A program made the translations under genes and the position numbers. This document shows positions 54,701-64,000 of a stretch of 64,000 bases of DNA, one piece after another. Location: the NCBI GenBank assembly GCA_024345305.1, contig BRON01000002.1:186001-250000 (forward strand), given 5' to 3'. Numbering within the stretch: position 1 is the first letter of the stretch; each line of letters starts with the position of its first letter. The stretch is from Mrakia gelida (Eukaryota; Basidiomycota; Tremellomycetes; Cystofilobasidiales; Mrakiaceae). The notes beneath the pieces were generated by a model. That model was given only the letters and a program-made list of their open reading frames with translations. It made no database searches and was not told where the DNA came from.

Positions 54701-57700
54701 AAGCCTTGTACCAGTCGGGATCGAGTTGAGTAGCTCGCTTGTAGGACTTGAGGATGTCGTTGTCGTTCTGAGCGGCCGTTGAAGGAAAGCAGGAGCGAAG
54801 GGTGAGTCAGCGAACGAAACCTTCGACGCGAAACCGAACAAGACCCTTGAGGAGGGACTCACCGACGTCGTCCAGTTCTCCCTGAGAGCAACCTCCCACT
54901 CTCCCTGCTTGAGATAGCATCGGGCGAGGAGCTGACTGAACTCCGAGCGTTCCTCAACGGGGAGATCGATGTCGGGAGAGGTGAGTCCAAGGTCGGACGT
55001 GAGCTTGACCGTGAACGAACGAAGCCAGGAGAGGGTATCCTCCTTCGATCCTTGAGCCCAGGTGTACTTGAAGTAGGCGTAGACGACGTGAGGGGGTGCT
55101 TGGAGAGCCTGCGAATCGAAGAAAGGAAGGTCGAACGAAGTCAGCTTCGAGAAAGGAAAGCTCGTTCGAGTCGAGCGAACTCACTCCTTCGGCGGTTCCC
55201 ATCTCCTGAGGTCCAAGGAGCGAGTTGAGCGTCTTCTCGGCGAGTCCGAGTCGATCCTGCTTTCGACACAGGTTGGCGAACTTGATCCACATCTCCTTGT
55301 CCTGCGTCGGGGTGAGGACGAGACTTCGAACGGAAAGAACTCGTTGCCAGATCTCGACGTCTTGCTCGCATCCCTTGAGCCTGCGTTCGGGAGTATGATG
55401 AGAGCGGAAGAGTCAGAGACGAGTTCGACGAGGAGGTGATAGAAGAGAGAGGGAATGAAGGGGTAGGAGAGGAAGGGAAGGGTTCGACGCGACGACCCAC
55501 CTCTTCATCCAAGTCCTCCTCATCGTCGCCTGTCGATCGGGTTGGTCGGCCTGCTTCTTGTAAGCGATGATCTCCTCGAGTTCCGAGAGCATCTGAATCC
55601 GAATGAGGACGCTATGACGAACGAAAAAGAGACGAAGTCAGTTCGAGCTTCGAAGACGCGACGAAAAGAAAGGAAAAGGGAACGAACTTGTACGCTCGAC
55701 TGTAGCTCTCCCCGAACAACGAGCAAAGCTCCGGATCCACCGAGTCCCTCGCTCTGAGGATGTGTCGCATGGCCTTGGGGTACTGTCCGTTGTGAATCGA
55801 GATGACCGCTCGGTAGAAGAAGTAATCCGGCGTGTCCTTCTTCATCACCGCGACGTAGTCCTCCATCAGATCCCACTGCTTCAACGCCCAAGCCGCCGCC
55901 GCCGCGAGGGAAGCCATCTGCCGATGATCCGCCACTCCCACACTCCCCCACTTGCTCTGAACGAAGTCCGAGAGTTGATCCCACTCCCCGAGAGCGTGAA
56001 GACAACGCATCTTTCCGAAGATGATCTCCCCGTCCTCCTCCCCTTCGGCGGCTTTCCGATCGAAGGCGGTGTAGGCTTCCTGCCAGCGGTTGAGCTCGAG
56101 GTACCAGCGCTCGTAGTCGAACTGTTGGTTGTTCTCTCCTCCGAAGGAGTCGTCCTCGTGTCGAGCGTAGGTGAGGATCCCCCAGGCGGTGTCCTGCTGT
56201 TGGAGCTTCGAGTTGACGTTGATGAGAGCTTTGACGACGTCGGCGGAGGGATCGGTGAACCATTCAAGCTCCTTGTAGTGAAGAGCTTTGGCGTAGGCTC
56301 GATGTTGGAGGGCCTGGACACGAAGAAGGGAGGAGGCACGAGTCAGCGAAAGCTCGGAGTCGAAGACGAGCGAGGTCGACGCGTCGAGAAGACTCACGTA
56401 TCGTCCGAGCATCTTGGGATCGATGGGAAGGACCTTGTCGTCGTGTTCGGCGAACTCGCAGAGGTTGAGAAGAAGGTTGATGACCTCGGCAGGACTGCTA
56501 GGAGAGGAGATGGCGGCAGAGATGGAATTCACGACGTCCTCCTGCGAAAGCGAGAAACCAAGACAACAGGCGCGTCAGTCTCGACTTCAAGACAGCCAGC
56601 AACTCAGTACGAGAGGGAGACAAACCTGGAAAGACTCGTAAAGGGAAGTCCAGCACGAGATGAAAGCGACGTTGAAGAGATCTCGGTTGAGCGATTCGTG
56701 TTCCTCGGCGAGATCCTGACAGGCTTGAAGAGCGACCGACGGCGATTCCCTGAGGAGTTCCAGTCCGAGCTGCTTGGCCCAGTCCCTCCATTCCTCGGGA
56801 GTCGAGACTCCAGCGGTTCCCCAAGCTCGCTTCAGTCTCTGCTGGTTGACGGCGACGGGAGCGGGGGTGGCAGACTTCCCAGCGGCGGCTTCACTCGCGA
56901 CGCTGGACGAGCAAGACGAGGAAGAGAGTTCAGCGCGAGGCTTTCGTCGACGAGAGAAAAAGGAGAGAGATGTTCTACTCACGCGTCGAGAGCTCCGATA
57001 TCCTGAGTGAGTCGCTCTCTCTTGAGGATCTTGACGACGAGTTGATCGTACTGGACGTGAGAGACCTTCGACGATTGGAGGACCTGGGCGAGGCGAACGA
57101 AGATGCGAGGTCAGCAGCGAAAGACCCTCGAGGACTGGAAGAGGAATAGAAAGCAAAGACGAGTCTCACCTTGTTCATCATGGGAATGAAAATCGCGTAC
57201 TCCGGACCCAACTGAATCACGAGCGAGCACAACGCAGCCATGGCCGTCTCCGCGAGCTGCACCGATCCCGGAATCGACGACGACGACGTAGCGATGACCC
57301 TCGCCAGCGGATGGATGATCTGACTCGCATGTTCCGAGAAGTTGACGTGTTTCGCGAGCTGTCCGATCGTCTCGATGCTCTTCTCCCTGACCTGAGGTCC
57401 CACGTCCGCTCGGTCGAACAGCTTGATGACCGCCGGGAGGATGAGGTGACTGTACTCCTCGAGGCTGAGTCCGAAGGATTGAAGGGCTCCGAGGATCTCG
57501 ATGAGGACTTCTTGACGACGAGGGTCCGAGAGGTCTCCGTCGAAGGTTCGGAGGATGTCCTGGAGGAGACGAGGGAGGAAGGCTTTGAATTCCCCTTCGA
57601 GGGCTTCGGCGGTGACTCCGACGAGTTTGATGACGTAGGATTGGAGGGAGGGGTTGTTCCAGTACTCGAGGATCATGGTGAAGATGGGGTCGAGGAAGTT

Positions 57701-60700
57701 ACGGATGTGTTGCTTGACGAGCGAGATGAGGGTTCCGAGTTTCGAGAGCCAGGGACCTTGGTAGGTTGGACCGTTGTGTCGAATGGCGGCGAGCATGGCG
57801 GGGATGACCTGGAGAGGATGATGAAGACGAAGGAGAAAGAAAGGAGCTCGGTCAGAGGACGTCGACGAAGAGGAAGAGGAAACGACAGGGACGCGACGAA
57901 CCTGAGGAAGGAAGGAAACGCATTTGAGACCTTGGGTGAGGAAGATGTGAACGATAGCGTCCATGGCCTTGGTGTAGTGAAGCGCGCTGAGAGCTGGATC
58001 CGAGACGATTCCGACGAGGGAGTTGAAGACGACGGCTTGGAAGTAATCCTCGTTCGACTGTCCTCCGACGGCGTGCATCAACAGACTGATGTCGGTCTGA
58101 GCTGCTCGGATATGCTCGTTTGCACTCTCGTCAACCTTCTCGAAGAGAACCTGGAGTGGACGAAAGAAGCGAAGTCAGCGATGAGTTCTAGACGCGTCGA
58201 AGAACAAGAAAAGGGGAAGACCTCGGAACGAACCTTCCTCTTGTAAGGATCCAAAGCTCCCAAAACTCCCAGCACTCGGATCGTCTCCCTCCTGAGTCCA
58301 GGCGAGGTCTCGACTTTGACCAGTCGGTTGAGGATAGCGAGAAGCTCCGGATGCTCGACGTAAGGATCGACCGCCGTTCCAGTGTAGGACGCGATTTGGC
58401 CAAGCGTTCGAAGAGCTGCATCCCTCTTGATCGTAGGCGACTGATCCTGAAGGGTTTCGACGACGAGCTGCATGATCTTGCCGACTCTGGGTCCGATGTT
58501 CTCTCCAGCGACTCGAGCGAGCTCTCCGAGGCAGGCGATGACGTGAGATGCGACGACGGGGGTGGTTTCGACGTCGTAGGCTGTTCGAAGGAGGACGTCG
58601 AGGAGTTCGTCCGTGTAGTTGACGACGAGAGCGGGAGAGGCTCCGACGAGGAGGCAGAGGAGCTTGGTGGTTTCCTCCTTTTGTCGACTGTGAGCGGAAG
58701 AGAAGAGGAAAGGGTCAGCGAGAAAATCGAGGAGACGATTCACTGCCAGAACGAAGAACGCACGCTCTCGTCGAGAACTCCAGATTCGAGATCATCTCGA
58801 TAAGAACCTTCCTGAGCGATGGCATGACGTAGGCTGGGTTGTGCAGAGCGAGTCGACCGATGATCTGGATGGCGAGTTCCCTGTTGGCGAAGACGACGTC
58901 GTTGAGAGCGATGAAGAGTGTTCGAACGTTGTCTGCCTGGGCGAGATGTCGGTCGAACTTTTCGGTGAGGTTCTGGAGGACAGTTTGTCGGATTCGAGCC
59001 TCTGCAGGTGAGGAAAGAAGGGAGAGAAGACGCGTCAGAAAGAGAAGAGCGAAAGAGAGGAGAGAGAAAGACGTCGAAGGACTTACCAGGATCGGCGATT
59101 CCTACGGTCAACAGCTTCTCGAGCACCTCACTGATGACCTCGATGGAGTGAGCGGAGGTCTGGTAGCAGATGGGATCCCGAGCGAAGAGCACACAGCACG
59201 TCGTCGCTGCAGCCTGTCGAACCTCCGTCGAGTCGGCTTCGAGGTAAGGAAGAGCGCAACTCCGAACGAACTCGTTCAGAACATGGCCTGCGAGGATTAA
59301 AGAGAAGAGGGCGAGATCAGTTTATGAACAGAACTGGAAGAAAGAGGGGCGCCGAGACTCACCTCCGAACTCGAAGTTGCTCAACGTGACGAGGGCGAGA
59401 GCGATGGTTTCCTGACTCGCTGTTCCTCCGAGCTGAAAGACGAAGGGAGAGAACCTTGTCAGAACGAGGCTCAGGCATTCGAGGTATCGAGCCGCGAGAA
59501 CTCACCTGCATCAACCCAAACTCCTTCGTCATGTTCGACAGATCCCTCGACGGTGGTGCTCCGAGAGGTCGATACGGCTTCCCACTCAGAATGAGCGACA
59601 GCATGTCGAGTAAGCGGTCTGTCAGGCGATCCATCAAAAGGAAGAGGTAAGTGAAAAGCTCGTCCTCATCGCGTCGAGGGAAGAAAGGATGGGACTCGCC
59701 TTGAATCGTCTTCTGCAGCGGTTGGACGTGAGCGGCCGTCTCCTTGAGCGCGCTCGTGAGAGGTTCACCGAGCCCTGAGGCGAACATGAGGTCGAGGAGA
59801 TCGTGCATGTGCTTGGTGAGGACGGGTCCGAAAGCTTTGGCGAGCATTCCGATGCACTGGAAGATCGGATCCTCCGGAGGCGCGTTCTTCTTTCTGCGAA
59901 GTGCGACGAAATCGAACGAGAGTTCGAGTCAGCGTGGGTCGGAGACAAACGAGCGAGAGACGACGGACTTACCCTCTCATGGCGAGACCTTCCTTGACGG
60001 CAGCGAGGATGCTATCCAAGAACGAGTTCATCTCCGAACCGACCTTGTCCGCGACGTGACCGATGGAGAGGAAGGCTGAGCGAGCGACGAGGGAGGAGGG
60101 GAGGGTCAGCTTCTTCATCCCCATCACCATCGAGAGAGCAAGACGGACTCACCATGAGCCTTCTCAGGCTTCTTGAGCTGAGAGAGAAGATGTCGCATCG
60201 AGGTGGTGAGGAAGCTCGTTCCTCCGTTCTGATCGCAGAAGCTCTGAGGGTCGTAGGCGGCGAGATGTGGGATGAGGGTGATGACTGTTTTGCGAACGAT
60301 GGCATCCTTGGATTCTCGATGCTTGAGGATGTAGTTGCAGACCATGTAGTAGTGGGCGTTCATGAACTGTCGGGGAGGGAGGGAGACGAGAAAGAGTGAG
60401 CTCGAGCTCGAAGGTCCTTCGCGTTGGACGACGAGAGCTCGAAATCGAACGTACCATCTCTCCGTAGTCGAACAGAGCTTCGAAGACGAGTAGACTTCCG
60501 TGGATGCTCTCGGTGGTTGGCGTCCGGAATCCACTTATGGCCTCGTTGAGCATGCGACCGTAGACCTCGTAACGTTGCTTCTGATCTCGACTCGTCCCTG
60601 GCGTCTTGACTTTAAAGCAGGAGGCGACGAGAAGGGCTGATCGTTCTCGAAGGAGTAACTGTAGAAGAGAGAGGGCAGAGCAAGGGTGGAGTGTCAGCCT

Positions 60701-61954
60701 CTCTCGAGGGAAGACGGCGAAGGGAAGTGAAGGCGAGGAGGACGAACCCGAGGATCTCGAAGTGACGACCAGATGGATTGGAGGAGAGCAGGAACGAAGG
60801 GTTGGATGATGAGAGGAACGGCGTCGGCTAGATCCCGACCGAGGAGGATGTATCTTGAGATGTCGGCACCTTAAGAACGAAACGTCGAGGGTGAGCCTCG
60901 AGCTTCGACGAGTATCATCAAGCGAATCGAGAAGGAAGGAGTTCAAGCTCACCTGCAGCTCCCAGACCTTCTCCCTTGAGGACGTCGATGACTTTTGTGA
61001 TTTCGATCTGAACGAGGTTGATGATTTCTGCAGATCTCGATCCTTTCCTAGCGATTTGGGCTGTTGGGAGAGGAGGAGGAGCGAGAGAGAGCACGGAGGG
61101 AGGGATCAGCTTCAACCTCGTCCTCCGAGCAACCAAACTGATCCTCCCGTCCCTCCCCTACGACCGAGAGCGGAATGAAAAGGGGGAACTCACCAGCCAT
61201 CTCACACGTCGCTGTTGTGACATCGTATTCCTTCCGTGAGAAGTACTCCTCGGCTTGTTTTCGGAAGAAGACTGGGGGAGGACGAGGAAGGGAAGGAGGG
61301 GAGGGCAAGATGGAGTCAGCCGAGCTGGTTCTCGGGTCGCGACGAGCTCGGAGAAGGATAGGACTGACTTCCGTGTATCCTGTAGAGTACGGCTGAGTTG
61401 ACTGGAAGTTGTTCGGTCTTGAGAAGAGCCACTGGAAGGGAGGAAGAGGACGAAAGGAGGAACGGAGGTCAGCTCTCTCGCGCAAGATGGCGATTCAACT
61501 GAGCCAGCTCTTTCCTGTGGGACGAAGAGGAGGGGAACGTACTGATTCCTGCTAGGACAGCTAGTTTCTCCTCTCTGACCTGATCGTGAGGGAGTTGAGC
61601 TATCTGGTGTACTACTTCCGTCCATAAGACCTTTGATCGCTCCTCACCGGAGAACTCGTCCACGCACTGAGGAGGGACGGAAGGGGCGAAGTGTAAGGTG
61701 AGCTTCGACCTCGCTTCCTTCGAAAGGCCACTGTATAGAATGTCGACTCACGTATCCTACTAGCTCGTTTGTTGCATTCGTACGATCCTCGAGAGTTCTG
61801 AGAGGGAGAGAGAGACGGGAAGAGAGAGGGACGAGGTCAGGCTCAACCCGATAAGCTCAACAAACCGAGAGGATGTCTAGACTGACCTTGTTCTCCTGAG
61901 CCTTATGAAGAGGTCCGCAAAGACCTCGTTCTGACTCGATGCCGGGGTGGCCAT
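51735..61954 (-). CDS. TOR1: TOR phosphatidylinositol-kinase-related Ser/Thr kinase
   Basis: Catalytic subunit of TORC1/TORC2, the nutrient-growth switch and target of FKBP12-rapamycin. The start at 61954 reads [20 protein letters not shown], then a long HEAT-repeat array ([100 protein letters not shown]). The FAT region follows ([20 protein letters not shown]). The FRB domain is [20 protein letters not shown] then [20 protein letters not shown], and the rapamycin-critical Ser in EEASR is present. Kinase motifs are [34 protein letters not shown] and HIDFGD. The FATC domain ends [14 protein letters not shown]. The last coding exon is 51739-51735, only five bases. The total is roughly 2,300-2,400 residues. 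Dozens of short introns. Confidence 0.95.
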
Positions 61955-62286
61955 TCAGCCAGAGAGAGCGAAAGTGTCGAAGGAGGGGAGGGCGAAGGGA
62001 GAGGGAGGGAAGGGAGATCGAGGCGAGGAGCGTTGTCGGTTCGAGCGGGAGGGTACCTGTCGACTCTGGGATTTCTCGAGTGGGGTCGAGCGAGTGGGAG
62101 GAAAGGGAGTAGTAGGTCGAGGTAGGCAGAGCGAGAGGTAGGTCTTTGGAGAAGGTCGAGGTTGAGGTTGTCGAGCTGCTCCCTCGGCGTCTCCTTGCGT
62201 TAGTTCGATTTCGAAGGGTCTTCGCGAGCTCACTCTCTTCTCCAGATTCCTTCAACCGCTACAAACTCATTTCGACAGTTCTCACC
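61955..62286. promoter_or_regulatory. Divergent promoter region TOR1-DUS3
   Basis: About 330 bp between the start codons of TOR1 (-) and DUS3 (+). Upstream in-frame or alternative TOR1 starts (minus ATGs at 62233 and 62255) would extend into it and need an additional intron. Composition is mixed, with no clear TATA box. Confidence 0.4.
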
Positions 62287-64000
62287 ATGTCACCACGAGA
62301 AGGAGCCGAACCTTCAAGAGCAGGAGTAGCCATTCTCAAACCAGAGTAAGTCTCAGCTCAAACAGGGCTGGAGGCCGAGCTTGTCCAACAATTCTGAGCT
62401 GACCTTTCCCTTCTCCTTCCCTCCCTCCTTCCTCACCCTCCCTTTCCTCTCCCAGATTCATTCTCCCTCGAAGTGTTGCTCCCACCGTCGAGGTTATCGA
62501 TGATGACGCCGCTGAGGCCGGAGACAAGTCGACCAAGCGAAGTGCAGAGGACGCTGGGGACGATAGGGATCAGGGAGGGAAGGCAGCGAGGGGAAACGAC
62601 GGCAGGCAGATGAAGAAGCAGGGTGGAATGAACAAGGGGAGGTATGTACAGCACTTTCTTCCTTCTGAACTCTATACTCAGCATGTATCGTCTCGACCTC
62701 TGACGTTCTCGCTTTCCCCCTGCTGCTCTCTGGCTCACAGGAAGTTCGAGACCGTCCGAGACGACGTTCAGCTTTGCCAGAAGTACGCTGCCGACCGAAA
62801 CTGCTCCTTCGGTTCCGAGTGAGTGCCATATCCCTCTCGACGAAATCAAGAACTCGCGTCTAACCTCATCTACCCTTCCTTCAGGTGCCGACGTTCCCAC
62901 GACCTCTCCCTCTACTTCGCCGCCAAACCCGCCGACCTCCCCTTCCCTCGTCGCGACTGGCTCTCGGAGACCGCTCCTTTCGTCCAAGCTCCTACCACCA
63001 CCGACTCTGAAGCATCCTCCTCCTCTCTTGTCTACTGCCCTACCTTCGAGGAGCTCGGGTACTGTCCCCAGGGCTTCAAGTGCCGATACCTCTCCGCTCA
63101 CCAAACCGTCCCCGTCGCGCCAGAGACCATCGGAGACCTCGTCGTCAACGAGGAAAAGAAGGCTGCTGAGGCTTCCAAGGGTCTTCGAGGAGAGAAGAAC
63201 TGGGTCGCGGCTGGAATCATGAAGGATATGAGGTCGAACCGAGTTAGTGTTGCGTCGTCTTTCTGCGTTGCGAGCTCGACTTCCTCCTCGCGCCCTGACT
63301 CGAGCTCTCGCTCCTCCTTCGTTCTCCAGTACGCCTTCCCCATCGCCGACCACTACCTCCTCAAGATCGACGGTCAAGCTCCCATCAGGAAAGGAGCCGC
63401 TTCCATCCTCGCTCCCAAAGCCGTCGTTTCGGAAGAGGAGATGATGAACGAGCAGGACGAGGAGGAGATGGCTGCTGCTTCCAAGATCGACTCCGACAAG
63501 GATATCAAGGATGGACCTATGAGGCCGGAGGAGAAGAAGAGGCTGAACTGGGAGGGGAAGACTTATCTCGTGAGTGCTCAACGCTTTCTTGATTTCGACG
63601 CGAAGCAAAGCTCGAGCTGACCTCGTCTCGTCGCGTCTTCCTCCCTCCCAGGCTCCTCTCACCACCACCGGTTCGTTCTTTCTTCCTTCTCGCTCCGCTT
63701 CCCTCCCTTCCTGCGCTCACCCTTCCTTCGCATCGATGCAGGCAACCTCCCCTTCCGTCGCCTCTGCGTCTCCCTCGGCGCCGACATCACCTGCTCGGAA
63801 ATGGGTCTCGCGTCCTCCTTCCTCCAAGGAGCTGGATCCGAATGGGCTCTCACGAAGCGACATGAGTCGGAGAAGAACTTCGGTGTTCAGGTCTGTGGAT
63901 CGAAGACGGCTCAGCTCGTCCCTGCTGCTGAGGCGATCGTGCGAGAGTGCCCGGATGTGGATTTCGTGGATGTGAACCTTGGGTGAGTCCAGCGCGTTCT
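62287..64000 (+). CDS. DUS3: tRNA-dihydrouridine(47) synthase DUS3, C-terminus cut by window
   Basis: Flavoenzyme that reduces U47 in cytoplasmic tRNA. The ATG at 62287 reads [20 protein letters not shown]. After a disordered acidic segment come two CCCH zinc fingers: [20 protein letters not shown] (with the following H) and [20 protein letters not shown] then SAH. A linker rich in Glu/Ala follows. The Dus catalytic domain starts [20 protein letters not shown], then [20 protein letters not shown] and [20 protein letters not shown], reaching [10 protein letters not shown] at about 63980, followed by a GTGAGT donor at the edge. The catalytic Cys region and tRNA-binding helices are outside the window. 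The double-CCCH plus Dus order is specific to DUS3. Confidence 0.93.

Noticed and set aside
55762..57006. Plus-strand open frame of 414 codons
   Set aside because: Antisense shadow of TOR1 FAT/HEAT exons, running through several TOR1 introns. No recognisable domain.
57311..58246. Plus-strand open frame of 311 codons
   Set aside because: Antisense to TOR1 HEAT-repeat exons, with Asp/Glu/Val skew typical of a shadow.
62433..63668. Minus-strand open frame of 411 codons
   Set aside because: Entirely antisense to DUS3 exons. Its Gly/Arg/Val composition mirrors the coding frame, and no start context or splice chain supports it.
1..64000. Prokaryotic-type systems (CRISPR, operons, insertion sequences, Shine-Dalgarno sites) and viral elements
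   Set aside because: No direct-repeat spacer array, transposase, integrase or phage protein is seen. The dense introns and eukaryote-specific genes show this is fungal chromosomal DNA.

Overview
The window is eukaryotic nuclear DNA from a GC-rich, intron-dense fungus. Nearly every gene is split by short introns (mostly 50-150 nt) with GTNNGT donors, a CTGAC or CTAAC branch-site-like pentamer, and a pyrimidine tract ending in CAG or TAG. The gene set points to a basidiomycetous yeast: a Rhodotorula-type epoxide hydrolase, a group III hybrid histidine kinase, DUF1752/REG1, NUR1 and a stand-alone eS30. A red yeast of the Pucciniomycotina (Rhodotorula/Sporobolomyces-like) is my best inference. 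The species is not proven. No tRNA, rRNA, intact transposon or CRISPR was recognised.

Layout. 1-9.7 kb: four minus-strand genes of unknown function: a membrane-anchored protein running off the left edge, two disordered Ser-rich proteins and a 77-residue orphan. 9.7-11.1 kb: an intergenic stretch with a strong hairpin and a doubtful small gene. 11.1-16 kb: a small membrane protein (+), cardiolipin synthase CRD1 (-) and a dienelactone-hydrolase-like enzyme (+). 16.8-23 kb: REG1-like PP1 regulatory subunit (-) and the ribosome-biogenesis WD protein JIP5 (-). 23-37.5 kb, all +: spliceosomal DIB1, an EST1/EBS1/SMG7-like NMD factor, and a seven-HAMP hybrid histidine kinase (NIK1 class). 37.9-51.3 kb, all -: a multi-BRCT protein, epoxide hydrolase, ribosomal protein eS30, an NCS1 purine-cytosine permease and the nuclear-rim protein NUR1. 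51.7-62 kb: the TOR kinase (-). 62.3 kb to the right edge: DUS3 (+), truncated by the window.

Together these are mostly housekeeping and signalling genes: osmotic signalling (NIK1), nutrient signalling (TOR1), glucose repression (REG1), ribosome and tRNA maturation (JIP5, RPS30, DUS3), splicing (DIB1) and RNA surveillance (EBS1-like). They do not form an operon-like pathway. The most unusual signal is gene structure. There are many micro-exons of 5-16 nt, several cutting through catalytic or invariant codons. The palindrome GACGCGTC occurs 17 times, 13 of them inside introns and usually just upstream of the presumed branch site. I found no clear new defence or metabolic system.
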